Source: an uncultured Marinoscillum sp. (GTDB taxonomy: Bacteria > Bacteroidota > Bacteroidia > Cytophagales > MED-G16). From it: a stretch of DNA of 46,493 nucleotides. The notes beneath the pieces were generated by a model. The model ran no database searches. It saw only the letters and a list, made by a program, of their open reading frames with translations, and was not told where the DNA came from. Below are positions 35,195-43,628 of the stretch, in pieces. A program made the position numbers and the translations under genes. The DNA is taken from assembly GCA_902628365.1 (NCBI GenBank), contig CACOMW010000007.1:1-46493 (forward strand). Reading direction: 5' to 3'. Position 1 is the first letter of the stretch. Each line of letters begins with the position of its first letter.

Positions 35195-35779
35195 ATGAAT
35201 TTAATTTTTTCAGTTCTTATTACATTAATTTCATTTTTCTATCAAAACTTAAATGATTGGGAATTGAAAAAAAATCAAGATAATGTTAAAGTTTTTACAA
35301 GAAGTTTAGATAATGGTATAAAAGAATTTTTAGGTGAGACCATATTAAATTCAACTATGGATAGTATTTTTTCATTTATAATGGATTTTAATAAAGCAAA
35401 TCAATGGATGTACAAAATAAAATCAAGTAAAATTATAACACCAGTTAATGAAAAAACTTTCTATGTATATTTTACGATAAAAATGAATTGGCCTCTAGAA
35501 GATAGAGATTTAATAATGGAAGTTTCTAATATAAAAGAAAAAAAAATCATAAAAATTGAATTACAATCTCAACCAAACTTTATTCCTATTAACGATAAAT
35601 ATAAAAGAATTATAAATTCAAGTTCTATTTGGACTCTTGAGTATTTAGATAAATTTAAAACGAAAGTATCTCTTCAATCTAATTCTGATATTGAGGGAAT
35701 TCCTACCTGGATTACAGATATGTTTATTACACAAAGTCCTTTATATGCAATGAAAAATTTACAGAAAGAATTTAATTAA
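35195..35779 (+). CDS. START-domain lipid-binding-like protein
   Basis: A 194-residue protein with a short hydrophobic N-terminus (residues 1-16, a possible signal peptide) and a START/SRPBCC domain: WELKKNQDNVKVFTRSLDNG, then a FIMDFNKANQWMYKIKSSKII stretch, WPLEDRDLIME and a C-terminal helix ending PLYAMKNLQKEFN. Such proteins bind hydrophobic ligands in a helix-grip cavity; the ligand here is unknown. It stands alone, and its stop shares a TTAA with convergent murA. Confidence 0.83.
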   Translation: MNLIFSVLITLISFFYQNLNDWELKKNQDNVKVFTRSLDNGIKEFLGETILNSTMDSIFSFIMDFNKANQWMYKIKSSKIITPVNEKTFYVYFTIKMNWPLEDRDLIMEVSNIKEKKIIKIELQSQPNFIPINDKYKRIINSSSIWTLEYLDKFKTKVSLQSNSDIEGIPTWITDMFITQSPLYAMKNLQKEFN

Positions 35780-37080
35780 ACTCTTTCAATATTTGCTCCT
35801 AGATTTTTTAATCTATTTTCAATATCACTATAACCTCTGTCAATTTGATTTACATTGTCTATAATACTTTCGCCTTCGGCAGATAGTGCAGCAATTAACA
35901 AAGAAACTCCAGCTCTAATATCTGGAGAAGACATTCTTATACCTTTAAGTGGGTGCTTTCTATTTAGCCCTATAACTGTTGCTCTGTGTGGATCGCAAAG
36001 TATAATTTGTGCTCCCATTTCAATAAGCTTATCTACAAAGAAAAGCCTACTTTCAAACATTTTTTGATGTATTAATACTGTACCTTTTGCATGAATGGAT
36101 GTTACAAGCGCTATGCTCAATAAATCAGGAGAAAACCCTGGCCATATTGAGTCAGATATTGTCATAATAGAACCATCAATAAATGACTCTATTTCATAAT
36201 TTTTTTGACTTGGAATTAAAATATCATCATTTTTAAATTTGATCTTAATACCTAACCTTCTAAATGTGTCAGGAATTACACCTAAATTTTTTATAGATGC
36301 ATTTTTAATTGTTATTTCTGATCCCGTCATTGCAGCTAAACCAATAAAACTGCCAATTTCAATCATATCTGGCAAGATTGAATGGGTTGTTCCTTTTAAT
36401 TCTTTAGCACCAGTAATTTTTATCATATTTGATCCAATACCAGATATTTTTCCTCCCATTTTATTAATCATTAAACAAAGCTGCTGAATATATGGTTCGC
36501 ATGCAGCATTATAAATTGTAGTAATACCTTCAGCTAAAACCGATGCCATAATAATATTTGCTGTACCTGTCACAGAAGCTTCATCAAGTAAAATATATTT
36601 TCCTTTTAATTTTTTTGTTGAAATTTTGTAAGAGAAATTTTTATTATTATAACTAAATTCTGCACCTAATTCTTTTAATCCATTTAAATGTGTATCTATT
36701 CTTCTTCTTCCAATTTTATCTCCTCCTGGTTTTGGAAAAGAAGCAATTTTAAATCTTGCAAGAAGTGGTCCTACTAACATAATCGAGCCACGAATTTTTG
36801 AAGCTTTTTCAAAAAAATCACTAGAGTTTAAATATGAAAGATTTATTTTGGTGGATGAAAAAGAAAAAGAGTTTTTAGAATTTTTTTCAACTTTTACCCC
36901 TAATTCTTTTAAAAGTTCTATCAACATCATTACATCTTTAATATCAGGTATATTATTAATTGTAATTTTATCAGATGTTAATAAGGTAGCAGAAATTATT
37001 TGAAGAGCTTCATTTTTTGCTCCTTGAGGAATAATTTCACCTTTTAATTTTTTGCCACCAATAATTCTAAATGAATCCAT
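35776..37080 (-). CDS. murA: UDP-N-acetylglucosamine 1-carboxyvinyltransferase (Asp-type active site)
   Basis: First committed step of peptidoglycan synthesis: enolpyruvyl transfer from PEP to UDP-GlcNAc in the cytoplasm. The 434 residues include KNEAL (Lys22-Asn23), RGSIMLVGPLLARF, GRRRIDTHLNGL, GTANIIMAS and the catalytic-base Asp in GFSPDLLS. The loop residue that is Cys115 in E. coli, the target of fosfomycin, is Asp121 here (PGGDKIGRRR). Asp at this position keeps activity and confers fosfomycin insensitivity in other bacteria. The ATG overlaps the DUF4290 stop by one base (TAATG). Confidence 0.96.
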   Translation of the reverse strand: MDSFRIIGGKKLKGEIIPQGAKNEALQIISATLLTSDKITINNIPDIKDVMMLIELLKELGVKVEKNSKNSFSFSSTKINLSYLNSSDFFEKASKIRGSIMLVGPLLARFKIASFPKPGGDKIGRRRIDTHLNGLKELGAEFSYNNKNFSYKISTKKLKGKYILLDEASVTGTANIIMASVLAEGITTIYNAACEPYIQQLCLMINKMGGKISGIGSNMIKITGAKELKGTTHSILPDMIEIGSFIGLAAMTGSEITIKNASIKNLGVIPDTFRRLGIKIKFKNDDILIPSQKNYEIESFIDGSIMTISDSIWPGFSPDLLSIALVTSIHAKGTVLIHQKMFESRLFFVDKLIEMGAQIILCDPHRATVIGLNRKHPLKGIRMSSPDIRAGVSLLIAALSAEGESIIDNVNQIDRGYSDIENRLKNLGANIERV

Positions 37081-37712
37081 TATGTTCTTCTTCTTCTAAA
37101 AGATTTCATGGTTTTTGGTCTTGAAAACTTTCTTTGATAAGATTTTGAACCTCTTTCTCTAGTATTTTTATAAAAGAGATTTAGTTCTTCAACTTTCTTA
37201 ATATCGATGTCTAGTTTACCATTTGAAAGTTCTTTAATATTATCTATTATAACTTGATTATCAATAGTTTCTTTATTCCACATACCAAAAAAGGATTTCA
37301 TTATTTTTCCAATATGAATTATAGCTGATTCTTTTTCTTTGGAATCTTTAATTTTACATGCTTCCTCTATCAAAAGCTCTATTTTTTTTCCATAGTGTCT
37401 GAATTTAATGACATTTTTTGGATATTCTAATCTTTCAATTCCTTTTAATTTATCAACTTCTGGTATAGGATAAGGACTATTTACATCAAGTTCAAAATTT
37501 GACATGATATGCAAATCATCCCATAGTTTTTGTTCTATTTCATTTTGATTTTTTAACTCAGGATGAGCCATATTCATAAGCTTAACAATTAATTTAGATA
37601 AGTCTGTTCTCTTTTCTTTTTCCTTAATTTTTTTAACATGATCAATTAACTTATGAAAATTTCTTCCGTATTCTCTTAATACTAGTTTTTCTCTTGTCGT
37701 ATTATATTCCAT
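37080..37712 (-). CDS. DUF4290 family protein
   Basis: A 210-residue soluble protein beginning MEYNTTREKLVLREYGRNFHKLI, the signature of DUF4290, with a helical body and a very basic C-terminal tail (SKSYQRKFSRPKTMKSFRRR). Function unknown. It is located directly upstream of murA, overlapping it by one base, an arrangement I know from many Bacteroidota, so a cell-wall or regulatory link to MurA is a fair guess. The basic tail might bind nucleic acid or ribosomes; that is speculation. Confidence 0.85.
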   Translation of the reverse strand: MEYNTTREKLVLREYGRNFHKLIDHVKKIKEKEKRTDLSKLIVKLMNMAHPELKNQNEIEQKLWDDLHIMSNFELDVNSPYPIPEVDKLKGIERLEYPKNVIKFRHYGKKIELLIEEACKIKDSKEKESAIIHIGKIMKSFFGMWNKETIDNQVIIDNIKELSNGKLDIDIKKVEELNLFYKNTRERGSKSYQRKFSRPKTMKSFRRRRT

Positions 37713-37728
37713 TTTTTAAAACTTTTTT

Positions 37729-37736
37729 CAAAACTA
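37729..37736 (-). promoter_or_regulatory. Candidate -7 element for DUF4290-murA
   Basis: Minus-strand TAGTTTTG matches TAnnTTTG, 16 bases before the DUF4290 ATG. A pure T/A tract lies where a -33 TTG would be, so the assignment is partial. Confidence 0.35.
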
Positions 37737-37791
37737 AGTATTTTTTTTTTTAATTATGTATTAGATTCCTTTACTTATTTTAAAAAAAATT

Positions 37792-40005
37792 ATGGATTAC
37801 ATAGATCAATTAAATAAATCCCAAAGGGAGGCTGTTTTAAATGTTGAAGGACCTTGTCTAGTTATAGCAGGCGCTGGTTCAGGTAAAACTAGAGTTTTAA
37901 CATATAGAATCGCTCATTTGATTAAAAAACACAATGTGGATCCTTTTTCTATTTTAGCATTAACATTTACAAATAAGGCATCAAATGAGATGAAGGATAG
38001 AATAGAGCAAGTTGTTGGAACAGATGCTAGAAATTTATGGATGGGAACTTTTCATTCAGTTTTTGCAAGAATTTTGAGGGCTGAAGGTAATAAAATAGGA
38101 TATCCTTCAAATTTCACAATTTATGATACTCAAGATTCTAAATCTCTAATAAAGAGTATTGTACAAGAACTGGGATATGATAATAAACTTTATAAAGAAA
38201 ACTATATTTATAATAGAATATCAAATGCAAAAAATAGATTAATTTCTTATAATGAGTATCTAAATAATAAAATTATTCAAGAAGAAGATATATCATCCTT
38301 GAGGCCTAATATTGGAATTATTTACAGAAAATATGTTAAAAGGTGTTTTAAATCACAGGCAATGGATTTTGATGATTTATTATTTAATACTAATATTTTA
38401 TTCAAAGATCACGTTGATGTTTTAAATAAATATCAACAAAAATTTCATTATGTTTTGATTGATGAATTTCAGGATACGAACTTTTCACAATATTTAATAA
38501 CAAAAAAATTATCTGCTGTCAAAAGAAATATTTGTGTTGTTGGAGATGATGCTCAAAGTATTTATGCATTTAGAGGAGCTGATATTAATAATATCTTAAA
38601 TTTTGAAAAAGACTACCCTGAGCTAAACTTAGTTAAATTAGAACAAAATTATAGATCAACAAAAAATATAGTAGGAGCAGCTAATTCAATTATTAAAAAT
38701 AATACATCTAAAATAAGTAAAAGTATATGGACTAATAATCATGAAGGAGAATTAATTTCTATAAAAAAATCATTTTCAGATAATCAAGAAGGAAAAATGG
38801 TTTCTTCATTAATTTTTGAAGAAAAAAATAAAAATCATTATTCAAATTCAAACTTTGCGGTATTGTACCGAACAAATAGCCAATCAAGATCAATTGAAGA
38901 GGCATTAAGAAGAATTGGCATTGAGTATAAGGTTTATGGAGGAATATCATTTTATCAAAGAAAAGAAGTAAAAGATTTAATAGCATATTTAAGATTTACA
39001 ATTAATCAAAATGATGAGCAATCTTTGAGAAGAATAATAAACTTTCCTAGGAGAGGAATTGGAAAAAATACATTAGAAAAAATTATACTAATTGCAAATG
39101 AAAATAATCTTAAAATATGGGATATTATTTTAGATGCTAAAAAATATTTTAATTCAAGAACTGCATCGAACTTGGAAAAATTTTCTGATTTGATAAAAGG
39201 TTTTATTATATACTCTAAAAATAATGATGCTTATACTTCAGCATCTCATATTTGTTCTTTGTCTGGTTTAACAAAAGAGTTTTATGATGATAAAACTATT
39301 GAAGGTTTAAATAAATATGAAAATATTCAAGAACTTCTTAATTCAATAAAAGAATTTATTGATACGGATAATAAAGAATCATCTATAGATTCTTTTCTTC
39401 AAGAAATTGCTTTGCTTACAGATCAAGATTCTGAAAATAATAATGAAAATTATGTATCATTGATGACAGTTCATATGGCAAAGGGTTTGGAGTTTGAAGT
39501 GATTTTTATCGTTGGTATGGAGGAAGATTTATTTCCATCTCAAATGATGTTAAGTTCTAGAAATGATCTTGAAGAAGAAAGAAGGTTATTTTATGTTGCT
39601 GTTACAAGAGCAATGAAAAAATTATATTTAACTTATTCAAATACTAGATATAGATATGGAATTCTTAAAGAATGTCAACCAAGTAGGTTCATCGATGAAA
39701 TTGATCAAAATTATATTGAGAATTCATTTGTGATAGCTAAAAATAGAAATTTTGCAAAAAATTTAATTTCTGATAATAAAAATAAAATTCAAAACAATAT
39801 AATACACAACCCCTCTAAAAATTTTATTGAAAGTGATTTAAATGATTTAAAAGAGGGTATGGAAATCGAACACAAAAAGTTTGGTTATGGTTTAATTAAA
39901 AGTATTGATAAAACTCAAAATCATCAAAAAGCGGTTGTAAATTTCAAATTAGTAGGAGAAAAAACATTATTATTGAGTTTTGCTAGGTTAAGAATAGTTA
40001 AATAA
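37792..40005 (+). CDS. ATP-dependent DNA helicase UvrD/PcrA
   Basis: Superfamily 1A 3'-5' helicase for nucleotide-excision and mismatch repair and for removing RecA or polymerase. The 737 residues show LNKSQREAV (Q motif), Walker A AGAGSGKT, FTNKASNEMKDR (Ia), LIDEFQDTN (II), GDDAQSIYAFRGAD (III), LEQNYRS (IV), TVHMAKGLEFEVIF (V) and VAVTRAMKKLYL (VI). The C-terminal segment IEHKKFGYGLIKSI corresponds to the RNA-polymerase-binding Tudor-like tail of PcrA/UvrD. It is directly followed, with no gap, by the ROK kinase gene. Confidence 0.94.
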   Translation: MDYIDQLNKSQREAVLNVEGPCLVIAGAGSGKTRVLTYRIAHLIKKHNVDPFSILALTFTNKASNEMKDRIEQVVGTDARNLWMGTFHSVFARILRAEGNKIGYPSNFTIYDTQDSKSLIKSIVQELGYDNKLYKENYIYNRISNAKNRLISYNEYLNNKIIQEEDISSLRPNIGIIYRKYVKRCFKSQAMDFDDLLFNTNILFKDHVDVLNKYQQKFHYVLIDEFQDTNFSQYLITKKLSAVKRNICVVGDDAQSIYAFRGADINNILNFEKDYPELNLVKLEQNYRSTKNIVGAANSIIKNNTSKISKSIWTNNHEGELISIKKSFSDNQEGKMVSSLIFEEKNKNHYSNSNFAVLYRTNSQSRSIEEALRRIGIEYKVYGGISFYQRKEVKDLIAYLRFTINQNDEQSLRRIINFPRRGIGKNTLEKIILIANENNLKIWDIILDAKKYFNSRTASNLEKFSDLIKGFIIYSKNNDAYTSASHICSLSGLTKEFYDDKTIEGLNKYENIQELLNSIKEFIDTDNKESSIDSFLQEIALLTDQDSENNNENYVSLMTVHMAKGLEFEVIFIVGMEEDLFPSQMMLSSRNDLEEERRLFYVAVTRAMKKLYLTYSNTRYRYGILKECQPSRFIDEIDQNYIENSFVIAKNRNFAKNLISDNKNKIQNNIIHNPSKNFIESDLNDLKEGMEIEHKKFGYGLIKSIDKTQNHQKAVVNFKLVGEKTLLLSFARLRIVK

Positions 40006-40749
40006 ATGAAAATTTTAGGAATAGATATTGGAGGTTCAGGAATTAAAGGAGGTATTGTTAATACAAAGACTGGAAAATTAGTCTCTCAGAAAATTAGATT
40101 TGAAACACCATCTCCATCTTCACCTAAAAGGGTTATTAAAAAAATAAAAAAAAATATAATTAAAGAATTAGATTGGAATAAGTATGTGGGGTGTGGATTT
40201 CCAGGAATTGTAAATAAAAATAAAATACTATCTGCAGCAAATGTTAGTAACAAATGGGTCGGAGTTAATGTTAGTAAAAGAATTTCAAGAAAGACAGGTT
40301 GTGAATCTTTTGTGTTAAATGATGCTGATGCAGCAGGTTTAGCTGAAATGAAATATGGTTCTGGCAAAAATAAGAAAGGTACGGTTTTAATGATTACTGT
40401 TGGAACTGGACTTGGTACGTCAATATTTATTGATGGCAAATTGATTCCAAATATTGAATTTGGTCATTTAAAAATGTATGGTGATTGTGCCGAAAAATAT
40501 GCTTCAAATTCAGTTAGAAAACAATTAGACCTTTCAATGAATGACTGGTGCTCAAGATTTAATGAATACATTAAATATGTTGAAGACTTAATATCTCCTG
40601 ATTTAATTATTTTTGGTGGTGGAATTAGTAAATACTTTAATGAATATGATTCCTTGCTTAAATCTAGATCAAAAATTTTACCTGCAAAATTAGAAAATGA
40701 TGCTGGTATAATAGGTGCTGCCCTTTACACTAGCTTATCTTTAGAATAG
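40006..40749 (+). CDS. ROK-family kinase, polyphosphate glucokinase-like
   Basis: Sugar kinase of 247 residues. Phosphate-binding GIDIGGSGIKGGIVN at residues 4-18, NDADAAGLAEMKYG with the catalytic Asp, GTGLGTSIFIDG, and EFGHLKMYGDCAEKYAS then LIIFGGGISK. The combination of GHL-x-x-x-G-x-x-AE-x-xAS and a missing ROK zinc-cysteine motif matches polyphosphate/ATP glucokinases known from actinobacteria, so polyphosphate may be the donor. It abuts uvrD (stop then ATG). Its last 25 bases overlap the convergent rnhA. Confidence 0.82.
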   Translation: MKILGIDIGGSGIKGGIVNTKTGKLVSQKIRFETPSPSSPKRVIKKIKKNIIKELDWNKYVGCGFPGIVNKNKILSAANVSNKWVGVNVSKRISRKTGCESFVLNDADAAGLAEMKYGSGKNKKGTVLMITVGTGLGTSIFIDGKLIPNIEFGHLKMYGDCAEKYASNSVRKQLDLSMNDWCSRFNEYIKYVEDLISPDLIIFGGGISKYFNEYDSLLKSRSKILPAKLENDAGIIGAALYTSLSLE

Positions 40750-41195
40750 ATTTTTTGATAGCCTTCATCAATTTTAAGATCCTTTTTTTCTGTAGCTAGA
40801 TTTGCAAGTCTATCACATCTTTCATTTTCTATTAATCCGTTATGTCCTTTCACCCATTCAAATTTTATATTGTATTTTTTATATAGTGGTATAAATCTTT
40901 TCCATAGATCTACATTCATTTTTTTTTTAAAATTCTTTTTTTCCCAATTCCATAACCATCCTTTTTCGATTGATTCTACAACATATTTAGAATCTGAAAA
41001 AATTTTAATTTGTAAATTATTTTCATTGAGAGCTTCTAACGCTTTAATTACAGCAAGTAGTTCCATTCTATTATTTGTCGTATTTTTATATCCTTGACTT
41101 ATTTCTTTTCTATTCTTTTTATAAAGTAATACCACCCCGTATCCACCAGGACCTGGATTACCTCTACTTGATCCGTCAGTATAAATTTTTATCAT
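40725..41195 (-). CDS. rnhA: Ribonuclease HI
   Basis: Cuts the RNA strand of RNA-DNA hybrids. It has 156 residues with the catalytic acids in YTDGSSRGNPGPGGYG, the Glu in NNRMELLAV, Asp in FSDSKYVVESIEKGW and the last Asp in NERCDRLA. The basic handle region (GWLWNWEKKNFKKK) is kept. Downstream neighbour of aroQ, seven bases apart. Its 3' end overlaps the convergent kinase gene by 25 bases. Confidence 0.95.
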   Translation of the reverse strand: MIKIYTDGSSRGNPGPGGYGVVLLYKKNRKEISQGYKNTTNNRMELLAVIKALEALNENNLQIKIFSDSKYVVESIEKGWLWNWEKKNFKKKMNVDLWKRFIPLYKKYNIKFEWVKGHNGLIENERCDRLANLATEKKDLKIDEGYQKIYSKDKLV

Positions 41196-41202
41196 TTAAA
41201 TC

Positions 41203-41622
41203 TTATTTTGATTTAAAGTATTGAATAGCTAACTCATAGCCTTTCATACCTAAACCTGAGATAATTCCTACAGAAACTTCAGATAAATAGCTATTTTGCC
41301 TAAATTTTTCTCTGGATAAAATATTAGAAATATGTACTTCTAGGCATGGAGTAGTTACTGAAGATATTGCATCTCTAATTGCGATTGATGTATGGGTAAA
41401 ACCACCGGCATTAATAATTATTCCATCGTATGAAAAACCAACTTCTTGTATTTTTTCAATAATTTCTCCTTCATGATTTGATTGATATTGTTCTAGGGAA
41501 ATGTCATTATACTTTTTTTGTAGTTCATCAAATAAAGATCCAAAAGATTTATTTCCGTAAATTTTTTTTTCTCTAACTCCTAAAAGGTTTAGATTAGGGC
41601 CATTAATTATTATCAATTTCAT
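41203..41622 (-). CDS. aroQ: 3-dehydroquinate dehydratase, type II
   Basis: Third step of the shikimate pathway, dodecameric type II enzyme. The 139 residues begin with NGPNLNLLGVREKKIYG (the catalytic Tyr is in this region), then YQSNHEGEIIEKIQ, NAGGFTHTSIAIRDA and the substrate-binding EVHISN. Normal length. It is divergent from xerD with only 30 bases between the start codons, so the promoters must overlap or lie inside neighbouring genes. Confidence 0.95.
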   Translation of the reverse strand: MKLIIINGPNLNLLGVREKKIYGNKSFGSLFDELQKKYNDISLEQYQSNHEGEIIEKIQEVGFSYDGIIINAGGFTHTSIAIRDAISSVTTPCLEVHISNILSREKFRQNSYLSEVSVGIISGLGMKGYELAIQYFKSK

Positions 41623-41652
41623 CTCATAAATTTATAAAATAAAGATAAAACA

Positions 41653-42549
41653 ATGTGGGAATTTTATTTAAATGATTATTATTCTTATCTAAAACTAGAA
41701 AGATCTTTATCAGAAAACTCAATTTCTGCATATTTGAATGATATCAAAAAGTTAAGAGATTTTATTAAATTTAAAAAAATTGATTTAGAACCCAATGATA
41801 TTGATATAGTTATAATCAATGACTTTTTAGAATATTTAAATGAATTAGATATTTCATCTTATTCTCAAGCAAGAATAGTATCAGGATTAAAATCTTTTTT
41901 TAAATTTCTGATTTTAGAAGAAAAAATTTCTAAAGATCCAATGGATTTAATTGAATCACCTAAATTGAAGAGAAAACTTCCAGAGGTTTTATCTCTTAAT
42001 GATATTAATATCCTGCTAAATAGTATAGATTTATCTACTATGGAGGGGGTTAGAAATAGAGCAATTATAGAAACCTTATATAGCTCAGGTTTAAGAGTAT
42101 CGGAATTAGTTAATTTATCTATTCAAAATCTTTTTTTAGATATTGGTTTTATTAAAGTTATTGGTAAAGGATCGAAAGAAAGATTAGTTCCTATTGGTAG
42201 ACACGCAATAAAGTATATAAATATGTACAAAAATGGATACAGACATAATAAAAAAATAAATAAGGGTAATGAAGGTTTTTTATTTTTAAATAGATATGGA
42301 AGAAAACTTACAAGAGAAATGATATTCTTAATTATAAAAAAAGTATCAAATAAGTGTTTGTTAAATAAAAATGTTAGTCCTCATACATTTAGACATTCAT
42401 TCGCTACACATTTGATAGAGGGTGGAGCTGATTTGAGAGCGGTTCAAGAAATGTTAGGTCACGAATCTATTACAACAACTGAAATTTATACCCATCTAGA
42501 TAGAGAATATTTGAAGCAAGTTATAAAAGAATTTCATCCTAGGAGTTAA
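41653..42549 (+). CDS. xerD: Tyrosine recombinase XerD-type
   Basis: Site-specific recombinase that resolves chromosome dimers at dif. The 298 residues have an N-terminal SAM-like core-binding domain (about 1-95) and a catalytic domain with Arg148 (SSGLRVSE), a Lys in the beta-hairpin ([10 protein letters not shown]), His244-x-x-Arg247 ([11 protein letters not shown]), His270 ([10 protein letters not shown]) and nucleophile Tyr279. Length and motifs fit Xer rather than an integron or phage integrase. ftsK, whose gamma domain activates XerD, lies about 1.1 kb downstream. I found no convincing dif site in the window. Confidence 0.92.
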   Translation: MWEFYLNDYYSYLKLERSLSENSISAYLNDIKKLRDFIKFKKIDLEPNDIDIVIINDFLEYLNELDISSYSQARIVSGLKSFFKFLILEEKISKDPMDLIESPKLKRKLPEVLSLNDINILLNSIDLSTMEGVRNRAIIETLYSSGLRVSELVNLSIQNLFLDIGFIKVIGKGSKERLVPIGRHAIKYINMYKNGYRHNKKINKGNEGFLFLNRYGRKLTREMIFLIIKKVSNKCLLNKNVSPHTFRHSFATHLIEGGADLRAVQEMLGHESITTTEIYTHLDREYLKQVIKEFHPRS

Positions 42550-42567
42550 TGGAATTATATTTGCGTT

Positions 42568-43599
42568 ATGTATAAGTTGGTTATTAGACCTTTGCTCTTT
42601 TTATTTCCTCCTGAGTTTATCCATAATATATCATTTATTATGATCAAGATAATATGTATGGTTCCCTTTATGACTTCTATTTTAAGAATTTATTTTTCAA
42701 AAAATTACAAAGTTTTAAATAAAAAAATTTTCAATTTAAATTTCAAAAATAGTATTGGTTTAGCAGCTGGATTCGATAAAAATGCAATTTTAATTAAAGA
42801 ACTTTCATTATTTGGTTTTAGTCATATTGAAATTGGTACAATTACCCCTAAACCTCAAGATGGAAATAAAAAGCCAAGGTTATTTAGATTGTACAGTGAA
42901 AAATCGTTGATTAACCGAATGGGCTTTAATAATGATGGGGTTGAAATAATATCTAAACGATTAGAAAATTTAAATGTAGATTGTATTATTGGTGCTAATA
43001 TTGGAAAAAATAAAGATACTTCTAATGATGATGCTTGGAAAGATTATTTATTTTGTTTTAAAAAACTTTTCCATTTAGTAGATTATTTTGTGATTAATGT
43101 CAGTTCTCCTAATACTCCGGAGCTAAGAAAATTACAAAATAAAAATTTATTATTTGATTTATTAAATAAATTACAAAAGGAAAATAAAAAGTATCAAATT
43201 AGAAAACCAATTTTATTAAAAATTTCTCCAGATAACTCACAAAATGAAATTGATGATATTATAACTGTTGTTGAAAAATTAAAAATTGATGGAATTATAG
43301 CTACTAATACTTCAATTGATAAAAGTATTCTCCCAAATACGAAAGATTATGAGGAGGGAGGCATTAGTGGTAAAAGCTTACATAAAAAATCTACAGATAT
43401 AATTAAATATATTTCAAAAAAAACAAAAAATAAATTAACAATTATTGGTGTAGGTGGTATTTATGATCATAAAACTATGATTGATAAATTTAATGCAGGG
43501 GCTTCTTTAGTTCAAATTTATACAGGTTGGATTTATGAAGGACCAGGTCTAATTAAAAAAATGAATAAAATTATGGTAAATGAATTATCAAAAAATTAA
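42568..43599 (+). CDS. pyrD: Dihydroorotate dehydrogenase (quinone), class 2
   Basis: Fourth step of pyrimidine synthesis, coupled to the respiratory quinone pool. The 343 residues begin with the amphipathic membrane-binding helices of class 2 enzymes (residues 1-40), then GLAAGFDKNA, EIGTITPKPQDGN, INRMGFNNDG, NVSSPNTPELR with the catalytic Ser, KISPDNS and GVGGIYD. Starts 18 bases after xerD. Confidence 0.95.
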   Translation: MYKLVIRPLLFLFPPEFIHNISFIMIKIICMVPFMTSILRIYFSKNYKVLNKKIFNLNFKNSIGLAAGFDKNAILIKELSLFGFSHIEIGTITPKPQDGNKKPRLFRLYSEKSLINRMGFNNDGVEIISKRLENLNVDCIIGANIGKNKDTSNDDAWKDYLFCFKKLFHLVDYFVINVSSPNTPELRKLQNKNLLFDLLNKLQKENKKYQIRKPILLKISPDNSQNEIDDIITVVEKLKIDGIIATNTSIDKSILPNTKDYEEGGISGKSLHKKSTDIIKYISKKTKNKLTIIGVGGIYDHKTMIDKFNAGASLVQIYTGWIYEGPGLIKKMNKIMVNELSKN

Positions 43600-43628
43600 T
43601 CTATTTGTTTAATTTGTAAAAAAAAATA

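Noticed and set aside
40086-40439. 117-codon antisense frame in the ROK kinase gene
   Set aside because: The conserved kinase motifs are on the plus strand; the reverse frame has no recognisable protein features.
42556-42563. TATATTTG matching the -7 promoter box upstream of pyrD
   Set aside because: It lies only 4 bases before the pyrD ATG, so transcription would start inside the coding region, and no TTG lies at -33. Probably chance in AT-rich sequence.
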